Translations under genes and position numbers: made by a program
Assembly (NCBI GenBank): GCA_963693285.1
Contig: OY848926.1
Location: 1,803,001 to 1,867,000, forward strand
Direction of reading: 5' to 3'
Source: Xestospongia muta
Lineage: Eukaryota > Porifera > Demospongiae > Haplosclerida > Petrosiidae
Length of the DNA stretch: 64,000 bases
Notes under the pieces: model-generated
The model's input: only the letters and a program-made list of their open reading frames with translations
The model's database searches: none
Told to the model about the DNA's origin: nothing
Shown here: positions 10,360 to 22,300 of the stretch, one piece after another
How positions within the stretch are numbered: the stretch's first letter is position 1
How the letters are laid out: every line of letters starts with the position of its first letter

Positions 10360-11219
10360 TTAGAAGTCTTTAGTAGCACAGTAGAGGAAGTTGGCTGCGT
10401 CATAGAGAGCTGCATTATCATAGTAGTAAAGTAAACGATACTTCCAGATCTTCCATGAATCAGCGTCTTTGAGCTTAGGAATAGGACGGTTCAACAAAGT
10501 GATAGGTGTGCCTACATCATAATGATCAGAGACCCATTTAACAGCCTACATAATGATAGAAAAAACAAAGAAATAGTCAAAAGTTAGCAAAGATTTATGT
10601 CCTTCAAGCGATTGCTTTGAGTACATATACAATTGACAATACTGTTTATTCTACCTACAGTATATATGAAATCATAACCATAGATGTTAGGTTAGAAATC
10701 ATAGCACTCCAGTTACATACATACCTGGTAGATACCATTGCTCCTAGTATCCAATAAACAGTTACAGACAGCATCAGATGGGGGGTCCTTGACAACACGA
10801 TCTTTGTAAATTTTGTGGATACGGTGCCACAAGTCCCACATGTGGAATGTGTGAGCGATACGTTCCACAGGAGACCACATTGGGCCCAACCCGTCATGTG
10901 AATTTCCAATCTCACTCAGGATCCTATCAATTAAGTTCATGGAGTGAGTTGAAAAGTCATGTCCAACAGGATAGCTGGGAGCATATGGGATAACCTTCAT
11001 GGGTGCACTACGATCTAGATTGACGGTGGGAATGACATTGTTCTCAGTAGCACGTGGATTAAACATTTGTAAGCCTTGCACTGTCATTGAGTGAATGGCA
11101 TGAGCAATGGTCTCATTCAGGTTATGAGAGAACCTTTTTGTGGCATACAGCTGCGTGCATTTCAAAGATACAGCTTGTGTAATGGCCACAACAGCGAGAA
11201 GACAAAGAAACACTTTCAT
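10360..11219 (-). CDS. Unrecognised secreted protein of 226 aa, two exons
   Basis: Exons (minus) are 11219..10725 and 10545..10360, joined in phase 0 at CAG|gtatgt and atgtag|GCT. The N-terminus MKVFLCLLAVVAITQAVSL is a clear signal peptide. The mature protein has no transmembrane segment. It is rich in His, Trp and Asp in the middle (FHMWDLWHRIHKIYKDR) and has Cys near SLKC, VCNCLL and FLYCATKDF, enough for disulphides. A 5' UTR intron is likely, because TTTTTTCAG precedes the start at about 11235 and TTAAA|GTAAGT lies near 11300. I do not recognise the family. It could be an extracellular, digestive or structural protein peculiar to this lineage. Confidence 0.75.
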
Positions 11220-11305
11220 ATTTGGATCAGTGCTGAAAAAAAGATAATGTCAAAACAGAAGCTAATGTTGGTATAAATACAATATATTATACTTACTTTA
11301 ACACA

Positions 11306-11888
11306 AGCTTATAAAAGAGTGAAGATTCTTTGACCTGAAGTGCACTGCTGGTGGTTATAGTGGTTAAGTGTGTCACCTTTTGTAAACTAGATTCATAGTC
11401 TCATGACTAATCACAGATGCACTTTGTATCTGATAAAATCTACTTATATCCCATATATGGATTATGTCATAGCTGTCCATGTGTTGTGAAAAGTTACTGA
11501 TAGTTTTATTTAAAGCAATAGGAAATACTGTATCATCTGGTGTTGCCAGAAACTAACAACATGACCATGACTGTTTTGAAATCAATGATACAATTTAACA
11601 CAGCTGCAATATAGAAATTAAAATTAAGATTCTAAATAGTAGTAAATCAAATCACTTTTGTTAAAAATCCAAGTAAAATTGAAAAAAAAATCATTAAAAT
11701 CAATACATTGTGGTACACACACACACACACACACACACACAGAGAGAGAGAGTCAAACACACGTAGTCGTACAGATACATTTACTAAAAATACAGTACAC
11801 TGTCCACAGTCTACATACATTAAAATGATCTAGTGCATACATTACATAATGTTACATAACATGTAGTTAGGAGTTAGATATCTGCCAG
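11306..11888. other. Intergenic region with CA/GA microsatellite
   Basis: It separates the secreted-protein gene from the 3' end of the PH-RUN-SH3 gene. It includes a (CA)n tract at about 11713-11740 running into (GA)n, and otherwise nothing that I can assign beyond probable promoter and 3' UTR sequence. Confidence 0.5.
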
Positions 11889-13708
11889 CTATTGTGTTAG
11901 TTTCTGTACAAAATTAGTTGGTACTATCCCCGTGGTATCACCTAGTTGACATAGCAACCATTCTGAATTAATTTTCCTCTTAACAAGTAGGGTATCTCCC
12001 TTTTTGAATGAAAGCTCATCTTCATCATCTGCTGTACAATCATACAGAGCTAACACACTCCTGAAAGAGAAAGAGAGAGAGAGAATAAATTACAAACCAG
12101 TTATTTAGCTAACCATTCTTCATCTTCTGATGGCAGCTCTGTGGGAACAGGTGATGGTGGAGGAGGAGGAGTTGGAGATGGAGTAGAAGGACGGGAGGAA
12201 GATTTAGGAGCTCCAGTTAGCGCTCCACCCACATTAAGATTAGCAAGACTACGAAAAAAGGACCAAAATATAATGAAATATTATTCAAAAGACTGACTGA
12301 CTTTGACGTAATTTTTTTAAGCCACAATGGTCCACCAGTAGTAATAGAATCAACAGTAATTGTTGGAATATTTTTAAGTAAAGGTTTGACTGTGGGTGTG
12401 GCTTTTGGAACAGTAGTATCTTCTTCATTATCCAATTGAATATGGCTGGGATTAATAATAGCTGTGGGCGTGGCATCAACTGTACGTTGACCAGTTGCCA
12501 TAACAACCTTACTAGGTGCTTCCTATAAGTGTTTGAATATTCAAATTTATAATAATTCTTTTTTTACTTTTAAAGTTGGAGAATGGGAAGGACTTGGAAG
12601 AGGACTAGGGACAGGACTAACACTTCGACTACCACCAGGACGAGGGGAGAGTCCTCCTCCACCCTCATTATTAGGCTTGATCTCAAAATCAATACTCAAT
12701 TGAAAGGGAAAAAATGCCATAGGTTGAAGTGAAAGAAGTATCTCATCATAAAGTTTATGATAGAATTCATCACCACTGTGTACCAGATACAAAAAGGACT
12801 CTTTCGTATAGAGCTTCTTAATAGTATCTATAATAGTATTATAGAGAGGTATACACAATTATAATATATTTGTAATATTAAGTATTAAAATTAATGATGT
12901 ATAAATGTACTTTATATATATACTCTATAACAAATAACAACTTTAATACTAATCTTTACCTCCTTGTGTTGGTAATTCAGTCAACCATTGTAAAAAGAGT
13001 CCGCGTGATATTGTAAGACATATGAATGAACGAAACTTCATATGATTATTGTTAATACGACTCTCTGCTTTTATTGGTTTCATAACTCGTGCATCAATTG
13101 TAGGATAAATGGAAGAAGTAGCATCTATACCTATTGAAGAATGGATGAATAAATGACTGAATGGATGAATAAATGACTGAATGGATGAATGGATGACTGA
13201 ATGGATGAATGGATAAAGTCCTGAAGTCCAATGGATGAGGACTCAATGGCACAAATGAGAACAATAGCAAACAAATCATATATTTATTACCTTCTTGAAT
13301 AAAAGAGTTGACAATTTTCCACACATCATATTGTACCAGACCACCAAGTCGTTGAAGTTTAACGCCATCCAGGAGTAGTGAAGCAATAGCTGAACAGAAC
13401 CTTCCACGGATCATGTGACCAAGTGTCTCATTAGTCATATCTGAGGCTATCCTCTTTTTTTCATCAGTTGATTTTGTATTGTGGAAAAGTTGGAGAATAT
13501 CATTAAAAGATGAACCAATTTCAGTGACAATAGCTCGCTTTCTTTGACTAAAGAGAATAGCCTTTTGAGCATCACTAGAAAGAAAGAATAATGACTGAAT
13601 TATTTAGAGAATACAACTATTGATTAACTAGAATTTAAATACAGGATCTTTTGAACACTCTACCATCTGAGAAAGAGCACTACACACACAAAGAATAATT
13701 AGGATCTG

Positions 13709-13743
<35 letters not shown>

Positions 13744-16700
13744 CTCTCTCTCTCTCTCTCTCTGTACTCTTCCTCACAGGTTCCAGTGGATCAAGTGATA
13801 GAACACTTGACTATTAAACTATTGTTCAAAAGAACCTGAACTCAAGTCCTAGCTGAACCAGATTTTTTTGAGCTTGGAAAATTCCAAAAATGCCTTATGA
13901 CTCAAACTTCTCATTACACAAAACATGTGCACATTTCAAATAATTTATGTATAGTATAAAGGAACATTCTCTCACCTATTTTCCAATATTTCAGGATTGA
14001 AGTTATCAAGTGATACATCTGAGGAAGGACTTTGAAGAGCAGGGAGAGGAGGCAATACATGCCAACGAAGTTGTGTTGGATTGTAAATGGCTCTAATTCC
14101 TCCAGGCAGTGTATACAACTCTCCTTGATCGTCAGTACCTTCTGGTATAGGATCATGATAGTTATAACCCTCTTGAAGTTGCCACACCCCTTTATTGCAA
14201 TGCAACAAAACTCCTGATAGAGAGATGAGCTCCAATGAGTGAGAGTGGGTGGGATTGGAAGTAGGTGTGGCTTGAGATTGCAGTAGTATGACCTTTAAAA
14301 TGGAAGGTTTGTGAATGACTACTGGAGCCAAGGTCTTGGTTTCCTGTCCAGGTTTTGTGGGTATGGCTTCAACTGGGACCAATGGCTGACGTAAGTCATC
14401 CAAATTTATAATTAAAGGGTTTGTAGGTGGGGCTATATCAATAGTCTTCACATCCTCATCTGTAACAAAAACATCACATGACAATCACATGATCATGCAT
14501 TGTGTGGTGCATTACTCCACAATTCATCTCTCTATTAAATCATCACTATAGATATTACTGATATCCAGATGTTGCATTTCTAATTTTTTCCTTTTAATCT
14601 ATCTATATCTTCCTTATGTCATGATGGTACCACTAAATCTGAGTGTGTAGAGGAATTACATATACAGATACAGATATAATACTAATGTCATTATAGCTAT
14701 ATTACAAACAGTTCTCAATAATGGGTGTTTAAAGATATGATAACATCAAAGTATTATGATATATTCAATATTATTAACACATTATATACACTGACCTACT
14801 GCTTCTTCTTTTGAGGGCTTTTCTTCTTGTTTATTCTCAATGTCTACAACATAACTGGCTGAGATTTGTCGTTCTATTTCTTCTTTCAAACGTTTCTCTT
14901 CTTTCTCTTGGAAACTAACACTAAACAACTGATCTAGTCGGTCTTCTTCTTCTTTGATTGTATCATTTGATCTACTTTCTGTCTTGTTTTCAGTTGTAAC
15001 TTGACCAAAACCAGAGCTCCTTGACTCATTAACTGGTATAGCTGTATATAAAAAAGGTAAGTATTATCAAACCATTATCAAACATGTTAGCTATACATGT
15101 CACAATAATCATAATAGGATCTAAAATAGGCTATTTCACTTAAAAATACTCTAGTCTACAAAACAATACTTCCGCTAATAGATACACAAAAACTAAGCAC
15201 AGAAAATATTAAACTTAGATAATGATAAATTGTCCTGGATATTTGCTAGTTTGAAACACGGTTTATCAGGCCTTAAAACAGCTGACTAATTGAGGGATGT
15301 TATCAGTATTATTAAAATTATTCTATAAAGTATCCATTTAATTCATAGTGTCTTATAATAGAGATTTACTCTGATGACATACCTTCTGGGGGTGTCCTCC
15401 ATCGAGCACTAGGTTGTTGCCTTATTGTAGTTGTCGTGGTAATACCTCGTTTAGTGGGTGGAGACGGCTTCTTCTCAGGTCTAGTTATTCGAGTAGCATT
15501 ACGACGAGTTAGAGGACTACTGTCACCTCCAGACGTGGGAGGGACCACTGCAGTATCAACCACTTGGGGTACGACAGGTTCATCAGATTCATTTTCAGGC
15601 ACATTTGTTTTCTTCTTATCTGCTTCTGATCTTCGACGAATAATAATAGGAGACTAAAAGATAATAGAATTAAAATGATACCAGATCCAGTATTACCATA
15701 TATGGAAATATATTTAATAGATGCATAATTGTTCTTATCTGTCTATCATCTGTCTGTCTGTTTACTTACCCCACGTGGCGAAGGTGGTGAGTGACCTGTA
15801 TCTTCTTCAGATTCATCTATCATTGACTTTTTAATAAATGCTCTAGATCTTGACCGTATACGAGGAGAAGAATCACTTTGAGTTCTTGTTAAATCCAATT
15901 TATCAGCATTGTTTTTTTGAGGAAGAGGGGGAGTGCCTAGCAGAAATATAGCTAAATAAATGACCAATACTTGGTTATTGGACTAACAATTCGCCCACAC
16001 AGCTGATTAACAATATATGACACCCACACAATTAATTAACTGTTACCTGATGATGCGGTTGGTTTGGTCTCCGCAATTTCCTTTTTAGGTAGTGGGCGTG
16101 GCTCTGGTTTGATTTTTCCATCACGTAATTGATGGACTTTATCTAAAGCCCGTCTTTGAGCTTCCTCTTCCTAAAGTCATGATGACATCACAATGACATC
16201 ATCAATATTATGATTTTACAATTATAATATAAATCATACTCCTATGTCAACCTCAATATAATATGGATTCATATATCATGTGACTATATATCATGTGACT
16301 ACATATCATGTGACTACATATTATTACATGTATTATGTAATGATATATACATGTAGCATATTAGGAAAAGATAACATATATTTTCTAATGCTTGCACAAA
16401 CAAATGTCCATTAAAACATTTGCCTAAATGAATGAAGTGTTTTTCATCATATAGCAGATATACATTATCATACCATACTATGTTATAAGTGTTGAGTTAA
16501 CTGAAGTCATATAAAGAATAATAAACACATCTCGGTGTGTTATAGTTGGGTTAAAAACACATTGACGGATCATATTGTGTTGCTTACTAAAGATAAATTA
16601 TCTAGTCTTTATGTGCTATTAATTCACTCATAAATATACAGAGAGCATACTACATTATGAAGACCAGTATTACCTCAAGTAATGTAGCCTCAGTTTTATT

Positions 16701-18619
16701 AGAGGTACCAATGATTGTAGGTTTTCTGGTACCACGTATTGTCTGTCGTAACCACTTAGAGGATCTACCTCGATTGAGAGTTTTGTTCTTAATAACAAGA
16801 GTACCTTCATAATAGAACCAATAAGTTATCATAACATATCTTTAATACATATACCAAGTGGTCTTCTCTCAATTTTACTATCTGGTCCTTCTAGGAACAA
16901 GGCCTCACAAGGACATTCTGAATTGTCAAATAATAACTCTAAAACAGAACATGGAAATAATTATAGACAAAATACATAAAATATTAAATATAAATTTACA
17001 AGTTTATCTACTAATGTAATATGTATGTATAGTACAAGTATCATATGCTAACATATCATATATTAATGTATCATATATTAATGTATCATATATTAATGTA
17101 TCATTTATTAATGTATCATATATTAATGTATCATATATTAATGTATCATATATTAATGTATCATATATTAATCTATCATATATTAATGTATCATATATTA
17201 ATGTATCATTTATTAATGTATTATTTATTATCACTTTATTACCTTCTTCATTTTTCTGTAAGAAGAGTCCTCTGTTAGCAATACCATTAATATCTAGTTT
17301 AGGAGCAATATCAGAATGTTCTATGACCTACATATATATTGTAATAATATAAACAGTATTATATTATAATATATGATATATTATAATATTAACAGTATTA
17401 TATTATATATTATACCTCATTTGATGTGATCTTGACTGGTACAATAGTAGCTACAAACTCTTTACGTATACTGCCAATAAAAACAACCAGAACCTAATGA
17501 AATGAAATAGAAACAAAGACGATAAAAGATCTGTACATTATTACATCTATTAACTTACTCTGTGAGTAGGATCAACCAGAAAGAACTGGTGTGCACTGGG
17601 ATGATAAAGGAGAAGAGAGTCAGTTGGGCTGAGAGATATCTCTGATAGAGAGACAAAGAAAGATAAAGAAAGACATTATACTAACTCTCTCACTCTCTCA
17701 CCTTTTCCTTCATTATCAACTACCCACACTTGACTTGCTGATGAAGTCAACTTATCACGTACTTTCTCCATCAGATCACTCACCAAATCAACCACACCCA
17801 CTCTTACTGTAGTCTTAGTACCATCAGCAAATGTACAGGGATAGACAACCTAACAATATCAATATATATTGAGTTATTACAATTATAGTAATGTTGTTAT
17901 TAATAATGAGTAATGAACATACTAATGAAGGTAATATCTATATTAATAAGAGGATAATACTCTTACATTAGAAGTAACCTGAACAAACAATATAAAGTAA
18001 TGACACTATATCTGATGTTATAGTTAATGTTCTATTATTAAGTTTAATAATATAACAAAACTAACTAATGAACTAACTCACTTACATTTTACTATCCCAG
18101 TCAGCAGATCCTTGACGTGCTGTATCGTCTTCCATTATATACTCACCAACAAGTACCAGCTGTAAATAGTATTAGGTAACTAAGTAATATAGACCATCTA
18201 TCTGTCCATTCATTATTCCATCTGTCCATTTGTCACTCTATCTATCCATTTATCTTTCTATTTGTCCATTCTACTATCCATTATTCAAATGATCTTACAT
18301 CATCTTCAATATCATCTTCTAATAATATTCTTTCTAACAATTTCTTTTCTTGTTCTTCACTCAATACAGTATCTCTGACCTCTAGTTTAGACCAATATGA
18401 TCTAATATAACGTAATCCATGAACCCAATATCTCATAAGATCTGGAGTCTATAACATATGATATTAACATAATATATAGAGAGTGTAGTTTACCTCTGCT
18501 AAAAGATTATAGACTACTTCTTCTCCACGTGGTAATAGTTCAATGACAGTAAACCCACAGTTAATATGATGTTTCTTTGGTACTCTATTAAAAACTGACT
18601 CTGTAATATCCTTTACCTG

Positions 18620-18651
<32 letters not shown>

Positions 18652-19248
18652 TATTGAAAGTGAAACAGTCTAATTTTATAAAGTGACTATAAACAATCTA
18701 TCATTTGTTGGTTATTTGTGTCTTCATTAATTCATTCATCCATCAAACTGTCCATCCATCCATTCATCCACTCATTCATCCATTCATCTTCAAGGTATAC
18801 ATCCATAACATACTCTTAATAAGCGTACAACATTCACTGGTTCTTTTCCAGATTTATAGTCATCTTTTTTAACATAATATTGTAATTTGTCACGATGGAC
18901 CTATATAAGTACAAATGGATCAATAGATCACTAAATGGACAGATGTTGTAATAATGGATGGACAAATAAAGAGGTACTTACAACAAAAAATCGTTTTTGC
19001 CATTTTGATAAAACAGCTCTTGAATTTTGTTTTAATAGTTCTCCTTCAATATGGGGCGGAGCTTTGTCCTAAGAGTAGAGGATATAATAACTTATCACTT
19101 AATAACACATTATAACACTAATATTTTAATGAATGTTACAGGATCACTTGTTATATATTATGATAACTTCAATATAACAGATACTAGTACGTCATTTATC
19201 ATAAAAACTTACTAAATCTGGTTCAATTTCAAGTTCAGATACAGCCAT
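11889..19248 (-). CDS. PH / Ub-like / RUN / SH3 protein (RUSC-like), copy 1, one-base frameshift
   Basis: I can place 24 GT-AG exons with matching phases. From the start they are 19248..19213, 19068..18982, 18900..18814, 18616..18494, 18448..18299, 18159..18086, a 12-nt microexon 17978..17967, 17849..17702, 17641..17559, 17493..17416, 17327..17243, 16938..16855, 16804..16674, 16170..16047, 15936..15770, 15653..15383, 15041..14796, 14459..13976, 13574..13291, 13130..12960, 12827..12568, 12522..12302, 12248..12114 and 12060..11889. Exons 2-5 make a PH domain (IEGELLKQ...KWQKRFFVV...YWVHGLRYI). Next come two ubiquitin/RA-like segments, Ser/Pro/Arg and coiled-coil linkers, a RUN domain (LLLDGVKLQRLGGLVQYDVW; SRGLFLQWL) and a C-terminal SH3 (ALYDCTADDEDELSFKKGD...GIVPTNFV). 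RUN plus SH3 is the RUSC1/2 signature; the N-terminal PH is unusual for it. The 17849..17702 exon is 148 nt against 149 in the 49 kb copy, which breaks the frame. It is either a pseudogene or a sequence error. Confidence 0.75.
13136..13211. repeat. 20-bp minisatellite in RUSC-like intron
   Basis: Direct repeats of a roughly 20-bp unit around gaatggatgaataaatgact. A longer version is in the duplicated gene at 44530-44651, so copy number differs between duplicates. Confidence 0.8.
13644..13863. repeat. tRNA-derived SINE-like sequences with (TC)n tract
   Basis: On the plus strand 13778-13863 resembles a tRNA head, with an A-box-like tggatcaagtgatagaacac and a B-box-like gaactcaagtcct. On the minus strand near 13644-13680 there is a second A-box-like stretch (ctcagatggtagagtg). 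A (TC)n tract at 13713-13763 separates them. No intact tRNA fold is claimed. Confidence 0.5.
16257..16330. repeat. 15-bp direct repeat (tcatgtgactacata) in intron
   Basis: Three to four copies lie in the 503-bp intron of the RUSC-like gene. The same repeat is in the 47.7 kb duplicate. Confidence 0.7.
17043..17230. repeat. 15-bp AT-rich minisatellite
   Basis: About 12 units of tcatatattaatgta lie in the RUSC-like intron. The duplicate at 48480-48590 has fewer units. Both strands give spurious open frames of repeated residues. Confidence 0.9.
18620..18650. repeat. (TG)n microsatellite
   Basis: It adjoins the PH-encoding exon of the RUSC-like gene. Homologous tracts of different length are at 28412-28434 and 49967-49993. 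Confidence 0.9.
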
Positions 19249-19345
19249 CTTTAGTAATGACCAGTTGATGGGAGGGGCTAATTATAGGGGCTTCCTTAAC
19301 AATTTCCTGCGTTCCTTAACATTTCCTCTTCTAGTAGACCACACA
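19249..19345. promoter_or_regulatory. Head-to-head promoter, RUSC-like copy 1 / ROCO copy A
   Basis: Only 97 bp lie between the divergent start codons, so both transcripts must start from shared sequence. It contains repeated TTCC/GGAA cores (ttcctgcgttccttaacatttcc) and AGGGGCTTCC, which fits a 9-bp kappaB-type site (GGGRNTTCC). The same layout recurs before copies B and D. Factor identity is inference. Confidence 0.5.
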
Positions 19346-22300
19346 ATGGCTAAACAACAAGACAAACCTCTTACTGTAAGTTCTCTACTAACTAGTTAAG
19401 TGTGATTGTAAGGACTTTTGTAAATATTTTAAATGTCACAACTCATCTTTATAAGTAGCTCTATAATTTATTTATACAACATTTATTTAGTTTAACATAG
19501 AAATAGCAGCTCAAGAGAATGAAGGGCTGCAACCATCTACCTAGCTCCTCCCATTTCTACAAGTAGATCATAGATATTAGACTTATTTAGTTTATCCATA
19601 GATATTGTAATATCTGTGATCTACCCATAGAAATGGGTGGGGGTGGGTTGACAAGGTTACAATCCTTTGTAGTGGTTCATTTCTCTTGAGCTACTTTTTA
19701 ACATTAAGTGATTACTGATGTGTAGTCTAAATGTGTTTATCATAGATAATATTAGTTCATGACTTCATCTATAACTTCATATCATAGTTATTAGTTCTAT
19801 ATCATTTTAGACTGATGATCATTCTGTTGTTAAGAAGAATGTTACATATCAAGTACCTACTACTACACAGTAAGTACCAGTATATATAAGATGACTAGTG
19901 AGATGTTACTATAGTAACAATCAGAGTTGGGGCTGATTACGATTGTAATCGTAATCGATTATAATTGATTACATCTTTTGGTGTAATCATAATCGTAATC
20001 ATAATTACATCGGATTGTAAAAGCGTAATCATAATCATTCCTTGGAAAATCATAACTACCAACTGATAATGCTAGTGCTTCACATTGCACAAGTATGTCA
20101 AGTCTCTATGATTTGTCCATGCTGGCTTACCAATATTTATAAACACCAGCATCCAGTGGACCAGTTGAGAGCCTTTTTTTCAATGCTGGAAAAATATTTA
20201 GGTCAGAAAGGTGTCGTGTGACAGACGAACTTTTTGAAAAGCTAATGTTTATACATTGTGATGAGCTTTGTGATTTGTAAGACAAAAATCATAATCATAA
20301 TCACGAGGTTGTAATCGTAATCATAATCATGCGTTTGTAATCAGCCCCAACCCTGGTAACAATATGTATCATCCTTGTATAGAGAGTATTAATAGAGTGT
20401 TCCAATTAGAAATATTAATAGTATGTAATGATGTAGTACTTAGTACATGTTGTATACAGTATGACAGACAAAGTATATTCCATCTACTATATCCTCTATA
20501 ATGTATTGTATGATCACTGATATTATCTTGTATTGTTAGACTATCAGTGTCTTTGTCGTTCATTGATGAAGCCATCCTTCTCTCTGTGGGAGATAGAGTA
20601 TTTATACCAGTAGAGTTTTGGAAGTATGTAGCTGGATATGTTAATAAAAGACATAGAAAAAGATTTCCTTGGTTATTACCTGAAGTTGGTATCACTGGTA
20701 CAGTGAGATGGCTAGGAACATTACCTCCTGTTGGTGACAGTCAATATTTTGCTGGAATAGAAACAGTGAGTATATATACATGTATTTGTAATGTTGACTG
20801 ACTAAGTCTCATGTTACTAGTGGTTTGAGTTTGATGTTATATGTTGTAATTTTAATCAGTTTTAGTTTTAAAGATTATGTCACATGTAGTAATGAAATGT
20901 ACTAAAGTACTTAACCTCGCTGTGGTGGGCAGTATAGATCTATACTGCAGAGTGTAGAGTGCATGTACATTTAAAGGTATAAGGCTTAAAGGTATAGTAA
21001 ATTATTAATGGCTCAGCTTTACTCTGACAATAAGTCAATTTACTGGCCAATTTGCAAACTAATTGACCATAAGGCACTGCCAAACAAATTTCTTTATTCT
21101 TTTTAGCCTTCTCAAGTGACGTATACCACAGAATACAGACAAGAGATATCTCACATGATGCGCATGATGATTATTGATGACTCAGCATTTCTCTTTAATC
21201 AAAGGGAAAAAAGCTTTGCTGTTTAGTGTGTCTACTAGATACTTTGCACTCTAATTGACAAATGGTCCAATACTTTCCAACTTCTAAGTAAAAGTTTGTA
21301 ATTCTCCAATAACAGCTATGGTGCTAGTATTTTTATTTCGTGCTCAATGTATTGACAACTATTAATAACTGCCAAAAGTTATTAAAACTGTCATAACTTT
21401 CCAAAGAATGATTTTTAGAAAAATTCTTACTTTAAAAAGTTGGAAAATGTCATAAGCTGTATGCAGGAGGTTTTTATTGAATTTTCGAGTCTTCACTGAA
21501 AGCTGTGCTTTTTTTGATAGGTTTTTCAGACTTTCATAGTTTTGTGTTCATTTGACGCTCCTTTTAGCAGCATTTTTAAGAAGTACAGAAGTTTTTGCTA
21601 CCGTCCACTATAGTTTGGTGGCTACCAGTGCCATGTTTGCCAAGTTAAAGCAGTTCAGACTACAGTACCCTCGTTATGCTCACACACAGCAAGGTTAATA
21701 AGTAATAACTGATGTGTGTTTGAATGTTCAGATCACATAATAATGTTATATATACAAATTAAGAATGACATTTCAAGTCTGGACTTAAAGATTATTTACC
21801 TAATAGATTTATTTAATTAATAATGACATTTTATATACATAAGTTATAATTGAGTAATTAAAAGCAGATATTAAGTCACTTCTATTAATATCTTTACAAA
21901 TTAATGTCCTCTTTATTGGATGTTAATAATTTAACTATATCATTCACAAATGACAAACTCATCCAAATGTTATAATGTACTAGATCATTGTAATAACAAT
22001 GATACCTCCTAGGTGATCATATATAGCTAATTAATATAGAGTGTAAAACTTCATATCATAATTTCTTCTGTTATCTTTTAACAGGACGCTCCAATTGCTA
22101 CAGATAATGAGTACCCTAGTGGTTGCTATGGTGATGCTTCTTGTTTTACTTGTCCTAAGGGACATGGAGTTTTCCTTCCTGTGGAGTGCGTTGTTCGTTA
22201 CTCTAAAAATCTAAAAGAGACACCAACACCAGCTTATCCTATGAATGCCAGACCACATGGTATTGCATTGGTTGTTGTTAGAGAAAATCATCCTGATGGT

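Noticed and set aside
13094..13438. 114-aa minus-strand frame with SIHPFSHPFIHS repeats
   Set aside because: Only the first part is RUN-domain exon; the repeats are intronic minisatellite read through past the donor at 13290.
17004..17278. Open frames on both strands with repeating LIYDT / MYHIL residues
   Set aside because: They are translations of the 15-bp AT minisatellite inside an intron.
20369..20695. Minus-strand open frame of ~108 aa, repeated at 29692, 51272 and 58225
   Set aside because: It is antisense to the CAP-Gly exon and crosses its splice sites; conservation is explained by the sense coding sequence.
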